From Streptomyces sp. NBC_01232 (GTDB taxonomy: Bacteria > Actinomycetota > Actinomycetes > Streptomycetales > Streptomycetaceae), in the NCBI RefSeq assembly GCF_035989885.1, contig NZ_CP108518.1:6811001-6875000 (forward strand): a stretch of DNA of 64,000 bases. The letters run 5' to 3'. Position 1 is the stretch's first letter; each line of letters opens with the position of its first letter. The notes beneath the pieces were generated by a model. That model made no database searches and was not told the DNA's origin. It saw nothing but the letters and a program-made list of their open reading frames with translations. Position numbers and translations under genes: made by a program. This document shows, one piece after another, positions 1 through 7,293 of this stretch.

Positions 1-324
1 CAGCTTCGACAAGAGTTCGCTGGACGCTCCGGCTTTCGTGGCCAGCACCACACCGGGCAGCTCGGCAGCTGCGCGACGGGTGCGGCGTTCGGCGGCCTCG
101 ACCGCGTCGAGCGCGGCCCGGGCCTCCCGCAGAAGCACCGACCCGGCCTCGGTCAGGGCGACCGCGCGAGCAGTGCGGTGCAGCAGAACCACTCCGAGCC
201 GCCGCTCGAGCTGCTGGATCGCCCGCGACAGCGGTGGCTGCGCCATGGCGAGCCGCTGCGCCGCCCGCCCGAAGTGCAACTCCTGCGCGACGGCGACGAA
301 GTATCGCAACTCCCGCGTCTCCAC
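1..324 (-). CDS. LysR family transcriptional regulator, N-terminal part (cut by window edge)
   Basis: Only the first 108 codons lie in the window; the gene continues beyond position 1. The start is taken as the GTG at 324, which gives the usual LysR opening (VETRELRYFVAVAQE) followed by the winged helix-turn-helix with the family motifs HFGRAAQRL and QPPLSRAIQQLE at about residues 17-42. The linker helix is followed by the start of the effector domain. It is transcribed divergently from the short-chain dehydrogenase at 429. In this family that arrangement usually means the regulator controls its neighbour, but the target is inferred. Confidence 0.85.
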   Translation of the reverse strand, partial: METRELRYFVAVAQELHFGRAAQRLAMAQPPLSRAIQQLERRLGVVLLHRTARAVALTEAGSVLLREARAALDAVEAAERRTRRAAAELPGVVLATKAGASSELLSKL

Positions 325-428
325 CGCGTCATCGTACCGGCGCTCACCACGACCGATATCCGTGCGGTATCGCCGCCCACCCAGTCGGTCTTGGACGTCC
401 CGCCCGGGTCCGCACCACGCTTGACGAC

Positions 429-1154
429 ATGAGTGAACAGACGATCGCGCTGGTGACCGGTGCGAACAAAGGAATCGGATACGAGATCGCGGCCGGCCTG
501 GGCGCCCTCGGCTGGCGGATCGGCGTGGGCGCGCGGGATCAACAGCGCCGCGACGCCGCGGTGGAGAAGCTGCGCGCAGCCGGGGCCGATGCGTTCGGCG
601 TGCCGCTCGACGTGGCGGACGACGCAAGTGCGGCCGCCGCGGCCGAGCTGATCGCCGACCGCGCCGGAGGGCTCGACGTCCTGGTCAACAACGCCGCGAT
701 CACCGGCGGCATGCCGCAGACGCCCACCACGGTCGATCCCGCGACCGTACGGGTCGTCGTGGAAACCAACGTGATCGGGGTCATCCGCGTCACCAACGCG
801 ATGCTGCCCATGCTGCGCGGCTCGGCATCGCCGCGGATCGTGAACATGTCCAGCAGCGTCGGCTCGCTCGCCCTGCAGACCACGCCCGGCATCGACATGG
901 GCCCGGTTCCCACTGCGTACTTGGCGTCCAAGACCTTCCTCAACGCCGTCACCGTCCAATACGCCAAGGAACTGAGCGACACCAGCATCCTGATCAACTC
1001 CGGCTGCCCAGGCTTCACCGCCACCGACCTCAACGGCTTCCAGGGCGTCCGCACTCCCCACCAGGGCGCGGCGATCGCGATGCGCCTCGCGACCCTGCCC
1101 GACGACGGACCGACCGGCGGATTCTTCGACGACGGCGGAACAGTGCCCTGGTGA
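429..1154 (+). CDS. SDR family NAD(P)-dependent oxidoreductase
   Basis: A 241-residue classical short-chain dehydrogenase. The nucleotide-binding TGxxxGxG motif (TGANKGIG) is at residues 10-17, the NNAA motif is near residue 90, and the catalytic YxxxK (YLASK) with an upstream serine run (NMSSS) is near residues 138-163. Length matches the family. The start is the ATG that opens directly into the Rossmann fold; the same frame stays open upstream but without homologous sequence. It diverges from a LysR gene 104 bases away. The substrate cannot be told from sequence; relatives act on quinones, carbonyls or alcohols. Confidence 0.9.
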   Translation: MSEQTIALVTGANKGIGYEIAAGLGALGWRIGVGARDQQRRDAAVEKLRAAGADAFGVPLDVADDASAAAAAELIADRAGGLDVLVNNAAITGGMPQTPTTVDPATVRVVVETNVIGVIRVTNAMLPMLRGSASPRIVNMSSSVGSLALQTTPGIDMGPVPTAYLASKTFLNAVTVQYAKELSDTSILINSGCPGFTATDLNGFQGVRTPHQGAAIAMRLATLPDDGPTGGFFDDGGTVPW

Positions 1155-1301
1155 CGGTGTGCGCGGCCGGGGCCACGCCGGTCGGCCGCCTGATCGGCGC
1201 CCTTCCGCATGATCCGGCCGGTGTGGGAAGGGAAAACAAAGCGACCGGAATTGTTGATTCCGAACCTAAATTCCGTTACGGATTCTACTATTCCGATTGG
1301 T

Positions 1302-1330
1302 TTGGAGTGGACATTACTTGTGGGTATGAT
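1302..1330 (+). promoter_or_regulatory. Candidate sigma-70-type promoter
   Basis: TTGGAG and TATGAT are separated by exactly 17 bases inside an AT-rich patch. The -10 box is unusually good for a Streptomyces. Transcription would run rightward toward the peptide operon, with about 700 bases of untranslated RNA before the first gene. Prediction from sequence only. Confidence 0.35.
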
Positions 1331-1945
1331 CTTGGTCGACGCTCCGGTGAGGGTGTCGATATGCAAGTTCACCGCAAAATCAACCTTGGTGGCCCACAGG
1401 GCAAGAGGCATTGATCTTTGCTGGTTGTAGCGTTAGCGGGGGCGTTTCGTGTCAGGTCCAGGCTCAGAGTTGACCACTCTGGGTGCAGTTCGTCTTTTCG
1501 TCACGGCAATGACCGCCCTGCTTTCCCTGCCGTCCCACGAGGGCTCGGCCGACGCCTTATCGGTGTCCAGCCCCTCCTGTCACGGCCTTCTGTAGTCGCC
1601 CACGGCGGGCGTCGCTCCCGGTCTGGCCATGCCAGAGGACTGAGCAGTCCCGAGTTGGTGCGGTCGGCCGTCTTCGCAGGATTCCGCGATACTCGGCTCC
1701 ACTGCCCGGCCGAGCCCTTTCCGTTCCGTGGCCGGCCTGCTGAGGCATTTACCCGGCTGCCGTCTCACAGGCACGCCCATCGGATCCCGCGGCATCCCGA
1801 AAGCGGACCCTTTCGTTGAGTGCACATAATCGACCCCGGCCCAGTCGGGGAGTGTCGTGCTGCCCGCAGATCGACGGAAATCAAGACGCATGGCACGCCC
1901 TCGCCTTCTTGAATTCGCAATCAAATGGACGGCGATTTCGGGAAC

Positions 1946-1973
1946 TTGCCAAGATCGTTTTTCCCAGTAAAGT
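1946..1973 (+). promoter_or_regulatory. Candidate promoter of the secreted peptide gene
   Basis: TTGCCA and TAAAGT are spaced by 16 bases. The predicted transcript start would lie about 70 bases ahead of the ATG at 2052. A GGGCC...GGCCC hairpin (about 1996-2015) lies in the untranslated leader between them. Prediction from sequence only. Confidence 0.35.
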
Positions 1974-2051
1974 GATGATCAACTTCTGGTTACGGGCCGG
2001 GAATTCCTGGCCCATTCTCTGCCATAAGTGCATCCCAAACAAAGGAATGAA

Positions 2052-2399
2052 ATGAACCGAGTCAAGATTGTGGTCACGGGACTCGCGGTGGCTGTTTGCG
2101 CCACGGCCGTCGCGACGACCAGCGCGTCTGCGGCACCCAAGAACGAAACCACCGCGGCCGCCTTCCAGGAAGCGTCCACTCAGCCCGACAACGTTGTCGG
2201 CGATGGCCGCATCGAGGCCCGCAGCTGGGCCGCCATCGGCCGTGCGGTCGGGGCGGGCGTTGTGGGCAACCTGGCCTATGACGGCGCCAAGAAGGTGTTC
2301 GGACACGCTCCGAGGGCTCAGGAGAAGATGTTCCGCCGGGGCGGTGTGCCGACTCAGGCCGACACCGGCGCGGCCAGCATGTCGCGCGCTTTCGACTAA
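2052..2399 (+). CDS. Small secreted protein, candidate SDP-like peptide precursor
   Basis: A 115-residue protein with a clear Sec signal peptide: charged MNRVK, a hydrophobic core at residues 6-23, and an ASA cleavage site near residue 27. The mature part has no cysteine. Residues about 58-84 form a glycine- and alanine-rich amphipathic or membrane-prone segment (WAAIGRAVGAGVVG then NLAYDGAKKVFG), flanked by charged, proline-containing ends. AAAGGAA precedes the ATG. A 13-bp hairpin follows the stop, then DUF5819 and HTTM genes whose closest functional parallel is the Bacillus SdpA/SdpB pair that matures the toxin SdpC. I infer this is the precursor of a membrane-active peptide; no direct homologue was recognised. 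Confidence 0.75.
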   Translation: MNRVKIVVTGLAVAVCATAVATTSASAAPKNETTAAAFQEASTQPDNVVGDGRIEARSWAAIGRAVGAGVVGNLAYDGAKKVFGHAPRAQEKMFRRGGVPTQADTGAASMSRAFD

Positions 2400-2423
2400 T
2401 CCCACGACCGCTTGATCACCTCT

Positions 2424-2454
2424 GTGCGGCGGGCCCTGTCCGGGCCCGCCGCAC
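2424..2454 (+). terminator. Strong hairpin between the peptide gene and its downstream operon
   Basis: A perfect 13-base-pair stem (GTGCGGCGGGCCC paired with its complement) closes a five-base loop, 25 bases after the peptide stop codon. There is no U-tract, as is usual in Streptomyces. It probably acts as a partial terminator or 3' stabiliser, giving more peptide mRNA than mRNA for the downstream genes, which have no obvious promoter of their own. Confidence 0.7.
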
Positions 2455-2480
2455 GGGCTCGCTTGGAGGCGACCGAAACG

Positions 2481-3212
2481 GTGGAACAGTCAACTCTCGA
2501 AAGTGCGCCGCTCGCACACTGGAGCAGACCCAGGAGGGTCGGGCTGCTGGCGGCCGGCGCTGTCATCCCGCTCGTGCTGGCCTTTCATTTCGGCATGACG
2601 GCCCTGCATGAAATGCCGTTCAATCCGCTGAAAGAGAAGTACGGCGAAGAAGTCAACGCCTACATGCTGCCGCACTTCGGTCAGGACTGGCATCTGTTTG
2701 CGCCGGACCCCGTGGACAGGGACAAGGGCGTGTTGGTGCGGGCCCAGAAGCGTCAGCCGGACGGATCGACCGTCACCACGGAATGGGTGGATGTGACGTC
2801 CCCGGGTCTGCTGAAACTCTACGGCGAGCGCTTCTGGCCATCCAGAGAGTTCCGTGTCGGCTCGGGCCTGCCGCAGCTGCTCGAATCCTGGCCCAACCCT
2901 GAACTCGAAAAGATGAGAAGCAAGAATCAGGGTCCCCGCGAGCCGGGCAATGAGGAGCAGGAAAAGAACAGAAAGGAAGATCCTCCTCTCACTCCGGACG
3001 AGAAGGACGCCCGTGACCAGGCGGCCCTGTTCGCCCAGTCATTCGCGAGCGCCGAGGCCGGCAAGCTGTGGGGTCCCGATCTCGAATATGTGCAGGTCCG
3101 GATCGCGACCAACGAGTTTCCCAGATTCTCGCAGCGCTACTCACGTGACGCAAAGGGAAAGATTTCCTACTACGACCTGGATTGGGCGAGGCCGGTTAAG
3201 GTGGAGCAGTGA
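2481..3212 (+). CDS. DUF5819 family protein (SdpA-like)
   Basis: A 243-residue protein with one membrane helix at residues about 20-40, then an extracytoplasmic domain containing the WHLFAPDP motif (residues 70-77) typical of DUF5819 and reminiscent of SdpA. A lysine/glutamate-rich linker near residues 135-180 looks disordered. The start is the GTG at 2481, preceded by GGAGG 11 bases upstream; a TTG further upstream would lie before the hairpin and is unlikely. The stop overlaps the next start (GTGA), so it is translationally coupled to the HTTM gene. Role inferred: partner of the HTTM protein in maturing or exporting the peptide encoded upstream. Confidence 0.8.
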   Translation: MEQSTLESAPLAHWSRPRRVGLLAAGAVIPLVLAFHFGMTALHEMPFNPLKEKYGEEVNAYMLPHFGQDWHLFAPDPVDRDKGVLVRAQKRQPDGSTVTTEWVDVTSPGLLKLYGERFWPSREFRVGSGLPQLLESWPNPELEKMRSKNQGPREPGNEEQEKNRKEDPPLTPDEKDARDQAALFAQSFASAEAGKLWGPDLEYVQVRIATNEFPRFSQRYSRDAKGKISYYDLDWARPVKVEQ

Positions 3213-4225
3213 CGAAAAAGGAATTCCGAGCCGACGCCCGGTCGAACACTGCGCTTGCCGGCATCAAGGGAATGGTGTACTCCCGGCTCGAGAGCTTCAG
3301 CGGCAGCCGGAGCGCGCTCACCGGAGCGGCTCTCACCAGAATCGCGCTGGGGGCCATCGGGTTCTGGTTCTATCTTCGGGACTATTTCCGGCGAAGCTAC
3401 CTCTGGGGACCGGAAGGAGTGTGGCCCTGGCAGAACTTCACGGCGCCGGAGAGCGATGTCTTCTCCATCTATGAATTCAGCAAGTCCCAGGCGTGGTTCG
3501 AGCTGTGCTTCCACGTCGGTGCAGTGATTGCCCTGCTGTTCATGCTGGGATGGAAGACCCGGGCCATGACGTTGTTGCACTATGTATTCCTGTGGTCGCT
3601 TCAGCAGAGAAACCCGATGCTGCTCGACGGGGGCGACAACGCGACCGTCATCGTCCTCCTCTTTCTCGTGTTCGCCGACTGTGGTGCCCGATTCTCGCTC
3701 GATGCCTCAGTGCGCCGCGGGAAGCAGGTGATGCCCGATACGGAATCGATGCGGTACCGGATCGGATCGCTGCTGCATCACACCGCGCTGCTCGCAGTCG
3801 TCCTCCAGGTGTGCACGATCTACCTTGTTTCCGGAATGTACAAGGTTCAGGGAGAGCGCTGGCAGAACGGGACCGCGCTCTATTACATCCTCCGTGTGGG
3901 GGAGTTCGGTTGGCCCGGTGTCAATCACATCTTCTACGAGCACGCCACTCTGGTAGTGGCGATGACATACGCGACCGTATTCTTCCAGATCGCCTTCTCG
4001 TTCCTTCTTCTGAAGCGCTCCCTGCGGCCCCTCGCTGTCACCGGCGGCATTCTTATGCACCTGGGGATCGCCGTATTCATGAGCGGTCTGCTCACCTTCT
4101 CCGCCACCATGATCGCGCTGGAACTGCTCATCATGGGAGACGACCACTACCGCCACCTCGCCCAGAGGATGCGGCAGCTGTTCGGCAGGCGCGAAAGCCT
4201 TGAACCTGCGGCCAATGCCGCCTGA
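3209..4225 (+). CDS. HTTM domain integral membrane protein (SdpB-like)
   Basis: A 338-residue polytopic protein with about six to eight hydrophobic segments. It opens with ALTRIALGAIGFWFYLRDY, characteristic of the HTTM family (the membrane domain of vitamin K-dependent gamma-carboxylases and of SdpB), and includes a GDN-containing loop near residue 143. AAGGTGGAG precedes the GTG start, which overlaps the stop of the DUF5819 gene. In Bacillus the HTTM-like SdpB acts with SdpA to process the SdpC toxin; that role is inferred here from gene order. No separate carboxylase catalytic domain is present, since the protein is too short. Confidence 0.85.
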   Translation: MTKKEFRADARSNTALAGIKGMVYSRLESFSGSRSALTGAALTRIALGAIGFWFYLRDYFRRSYLWGPEGVWPWQNFTAPESDVFSIYEFSKSQAWFELCFHVGAVIALLFMLGWKTRAMTLLHYVFLWSLQQRNPMLLDGGDNATVIVLLFLVFADCGARFSLDASVRRGKQVMPDTESMRYRIGSLLHHTALLAVVLQVCTIYLVSGMYKVQGERWQNGTALYYILRVGEFGWPGVNHIFYEHATLVVAMTYATVFFQIAFSFLLLKRSLRPLAVTGGILMHLGIAVFMSGLLTFSATMIALELLIMGDDHYRHLAQRMRQLFGRRESLEPAANAA

Positions 4226-5783
4226 GACGAACAAGGTGCCGGGGCCGGCGCCGGGGTCGAGTGCGGCTCGGGAGAAGTGGGCGCGGAGGCCTCGGCATGG
4301 GTTCCGCGGCCTGCTCCTGCTGACCGCCATGGTCTTGGTGGCACTGAGCTCCGGGATGTTCCTCATGCCCCGCCCACCGGCGCTCAGCAGCGCAACGACG
4401 GGTGATGCCGCGCTCGCCGCTCAGGTGCGCGCGGCGGCCGGCGACGTACGCGGATACCGTGGGATCGCCGTAGCCCTCATCGAAGGGGATCGGGTTCGCT
4501 TCGCGGGCCTCGGTGGATCGGGCAACCCCGAGCATCCCGGCGTCGACCAGTCCACCGTCTTCGAAGCCGGCTCACTCGGCAAACCGATGACGGGCATGCT
4601 CCTCGCCGAACTCGCCTCCCGGAAGAGCCTGGACCTCGATGTACCCCTGCAGGAGCTCCTGCCCGATATGAGCTTCCGTGACAGGGCCTTGGGATCCGCC
4701 CCCCTCCGTGACCTGGCGAGCCACCGGGCCGGGCTCGACCTGATGCCCGCGAATCTCGACACGTTCCTTCGAGGGGCAGGACTCAGAACCCTGGGCAGGG
4801 ACCCCTATCGCGGTATGACCCAAGAGGACGTGTTCACAGCCGGACGGAATGCCGTTGCCTCAGGAGCCGGAAGATTTCGGTACTCGAACCTCGGTATGGC
4901 GCTCGCCGGCCAGACGGCCGCTCGCGTGCTGGACAAGCCGTACGAACAGCTCCTGCAGGAGCACGTGCTCACGCCGCTGGACATGCGGGGCACGCGCATG
5001 GTGCACTCCGACGCCACCGCACCGCCCAACAGTGCAACGGGATACAAATCCAACGGTGTTGTCATGGAGCACTGGCTGGCCTCGGGCTACACACCGGCAG
5101 GCGACGTCTGGTCGACGAGCGAAGACCTCGCGCGCCTGCTGCAGGCCCAGCTGAGCGGCGCCGCGCCCGGTGCCGATGCAGCCGTGCCGCGGTTCGACGC
5201 CGGGAGGGCCGGGGAGATCGGACTGGGCTGGTACACCACCCGGACGCAGGGCCGGGAGATCACCTGGCACGACGGAGTATCCGGCGGATTCACCTCTTAC
5301 ATGGGTTTCGACCGGTCGGGCCACAAAGGCGTTGTCGTTCTCTCCAATACGAACCGCCCCGTCCAGGCCATCGGGACGCGCCTCCTGGGTCTCACCGCAG
5401 ACGCGGGCCACCCCGCACCCGACGCCACTCGGACCGCACTGACCGTGCTGTGCAGCGCAGGAGCGGCAGGCCCTGTTCTCTACGTGGCCCGGCGCAGATT
5501 CCCGAAGCGGATCCACTGGGCCCATCTCGGCATCAGTGCCGTCTTCGGACTCGCCCTGCTGATCCTCGTACGGCGCACCGGTGACTGGCTGTCGGTTCCG
5601 CCCATCGCATGGGCGCTCGGAATGGCCGGCCTCTCCGCCGGCATCGTGCTGGGCATCCGCCGAGGTCCGTCACCGGACGACGACCGGGACCAGCAGGCAG
5701 GGGAAGGAGCCGTTCTCCCGACGGCCCGGTACGCAGGGGCTCTGCTGTTGCTGCTTCTGCTCGTCATAGCCGCCGAGCTCTGA
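4215..5783 (+). CDS. Beta-lactamase-fold serine hydrolase with C-terminal membrane helices
   Basis: A 522-residue class C beta-lactamase/DD-peptidase family protein (PF00144 type). It has an N-terminal membrane anchor, the catalytic SxxK (SLGK, residues 120-123), the second motif YSN (223-225) and the third motif HDG (352-354), all intact, followed by three to four hydrophobic segments after about residue 405. The ATG overlaps the end of the HTTM gene by 11 bases, placing it in the peptide operon. The active site would face the cell exterior. It may be an esterase or peptidase acting on the exported peptide or on cell-wall precursors; antibiotic hydrolysis is less likely. The exact start is uncertain. 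Confidence 0.85.
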   Translation: MPPETNKVPGPAPGSSAAREKWARRPRHGFRGLLLLTAMVLVALSSGMFLMPRPPALSSATTGDAALAAQVRAAAGDVRGYRGIAVALIEGDRVRFAGLGGSGNPEHPGVDQSTVFEAGSLGKPMTGMLLAELASRKSLDLDVPLQELLPDMSFRDRALGSAPLRDLASHRAGLDLMPANLDTFLRGAGLRTLGRDPYRGMTQEDVFTAGRNAVASGAGRFRYSNLGMALAGQTAARVLDKPYEQLLQEHVLTPLDMRGTRMVHSDATAPPNSATGYKSNGVVMEHWLASGYTPAGDVWSTSEDLARLLQAQLSGAAPGADAAVPRFDAGRAGEIGLGWYTTRTQGREITWHDGVSGGFTSYMGFDRSGHKGVVVLSNTNRPVQAIGTRLLGLTADAGHPAPDATRTALTVLCSAGAAGPVLYVARRRFPKRIHWAHLGISAVFGLALLILVRRTGDWLSVPPIAWALGMAGLSAGIVLGIRRGPSPDDDRDQQAGEGAVLPTARYAGALLLLLLLVIAAEL

Positions 5784-5801
5784 GAAAAGGATGAGGTATC
5801 C

Positions 5802-7259
5802 ATGAGCCGTACCCACGCCGCAGTGGTGGGAACGGGGCCCAACGGCCTGGCGGCCGCGGTGACCCTGGCCCGCGCCGGACTGCGTGTCGAGCTGTACGAG
5901 GCCGCAGACGAAATCGGCGGAGGGCTGCGATCCAAACCCCTCTTCGACAGCGACGTACTCCATGACATCTGCGCGGCCGTCCACCCGATGGCTGCGGCGT
6001 CACGGTTCTTTCGCGAGTTCGACCTCGCCGCCCGCGGCGTAGAGCTCCTGCACCCCGAGATCAGTTACGCCCACCCCATGGACGGCACCCGTGCAGGCCT
6101 CGCGTTTCGTGATCTGGACGCCACGTGCCGGCATCTCGGACCCGACGGTGCCCGTTGGAGGGCGACGATGGAGCCTCTGCTCGATCGCAGCACGGGCGTC
6201 GTCGACATGCTCCTCTCCGGCCAGCGCCGCATCCCCCACGACCTCCGTGCCCCCTTCGTGCTGGCGCCCAGAGTCCTTGCACACGGCAGTCCGCTCGCCG
6301 GCGGAGTGTTCCGAACCGAGCGGGCACGGTCGTTGCTCACAGGAGTCGCCGCTCATGCCGTCGGCAGACTGCCCAGCCTCGCCGCCGGTGCGGTGGCCCT
6401 GCTCCTGGGACACCTTGCACACGGCACGGGATGGCCGATTCCACGGGGCGGCAGCGTCCGCATCGCCCAGGCCATGGCGGACGACATCACGGCGCACGGC
6501 GGAACGATCCACACAGGGCGCCGCATCACCGATCTCCGGGAACTCGACCACGCCGGCGCGGTACTGCTCGACACCAGCCCGAAGGGCTTGCTGCAGATCG
6601 CCGGCAGCAGACTGCCCGCCCGCTACACCCGCCGCCTCGAGCGCTTCCGCTACGGCCCCGGCGCCGCCAAGGTGGATTTCCTCGTATCCGACCCGATCCC
6701 ATGGGCCGACCCCGAGGTCGGCAGGGCCGGGACGGTCCACCTCGGGGGAACCCAGCGTGAGATGTTCCACCAGGAGACCCTCACATCAAAGGGCATCGCC
6801 ACCGATGAGCCCTTCGTCCTTGTGGTCGACCCCATGACGGCAGACCCCACGAGAGGCCTGCCCGGCAAGCGCCCGGTATGGGCTTACGCGCACGTACCGA
6901 ACGGCGACACCCGGGACCCGGTCGAGATCGTGCGCGCGCGCATCGAGCGCTACGCCCCGGGTTTCACCGACACCATCGTCGCCCAACAGGGCATCTCCGC
7001 CTCCGGATACGAGGCCTACAACCCCAACTACGTGGGCGGTGACATCGCATCCGGCGCCATGACGCTCACCCAGAGCGTTCTGCGCCCGGTTGCCCAGGCC
7101 GACCCTTACCGCACCCCCGTGCCAGGTCTGTATCTGGGCTCCGCCTCCACCCCGCCGGGGCCGAGCGTTCACGGCATGTCGGGCCATCTCGCCGCGCTTT
7201 CGCTGCTGCGCCGCGAATACGGAGTCCGGACGGCGCCATCCCTCGCCCCCCGCTCCTGA
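5802..7259 (+). CDS. NAD(P)/FAD-dependent oxidoreductase, phytoene desaturase-like
   Basis: A 485-residue flavoprotein. The dinucleotide-binding motif GTGPNG at residues 9-14 and the following acidic residue (LYEAADEIGGG) are typical of CrtI-like desaturases and polyprenyl reductases. The C-terminal FAD motif region (GLYLGSASTPPGPSVHGMSG) is present. A GAAAAGGATGAGG stretch precedes the ATG, and the gene starts 18 bases after the serine hydrolase, so it is most likely the last gene of the peptide operon. The substrate is unknown; it could modify the peptide, a lipid or a quinone. Confidence 0.85.
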   Translation: MSRTHAAVVGTGPNGLAAAVTLARAGLRVELYEAADEIGGGLRSKPLFDSDVLHDICAAVHPMAAASRFFREFDLAARGVELLHPEISYAHPMDGTRAGLAFRDLDATCRHLGPDGARWRATMEPLLDRSTGVVDMLLSGQRRIPHDLRAPFVLAPRVLAHGSPLAGGVFRTERARSLLTGVAAHAVGRLPSLAAGAVALLLGHLAHGTGWPIPRGGSVRIAQAMADDITAHGGTIHTGRRITDLRELDHAGAVLLDTSPKGLLQIAGSRLPARYTRRLERFRYGPGAAKVDFLVSDPIPWADPEVGRAGTVHLGGTQREMFHQETLTSKGIATDEPFVLVVDPMTADPTRGLPGKRPVWAYAHVPNGDTRDPVEIVRARIERYAPGFTDTIVAQQGISASGYEAYNPNYVGGDIASGAMTLTQSVLRPVAQADPYRTPVPGLYLGSASTPPGPSVHGMSGHLAALSLLRREYGVRTAPSLAPRS

Positions 7260-7293
7260 AGCCAAGTGGGTCTCGGCGTGGGGGACTTCGGCC

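Larger units (their letters stand above)
1155..2051. other. 897-base non-coding stretch, partly AT-rich
   Basis: No open frame here looks like a protein: the candidates lack a ribosome binding site, codon bias and recognisable motifs. Positions about 1215-1345 and 1890-2050 are clearly poorer in GC than the surrounding genome. The stretch holds two promoter-like sequences (listed separately) and leads into the small secreted peptide gene at 2052. It may be a long untranslated leader, an unrecognised RNA, or the decayed remains of a gene. Confidence 0.6.

Noticed and set aside
1418..1924. Possible genes on either strand, or remains of a mobile element or group II intron
   Set aside because: No transposase, reverse transcriptase, terminal repeats or intron domain V motif was found, and codon use is not gene-like.
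2412..2480. TTG at 2412 as start of the DUF5819 protein
   Set aside because: It lies ahead of the terminator-like hairpin without a ribosome binding site; GTG 2481 has GGAGG upstream.
4215..5783. Antibiotic-resistance beta-lactamase
   Set aside because: The protein is much longer than class C enzymes, has C-terminal membrane helices, and sits in a peptide operon; the third motif is HxG as in esterase/DD-peptidase relatives.
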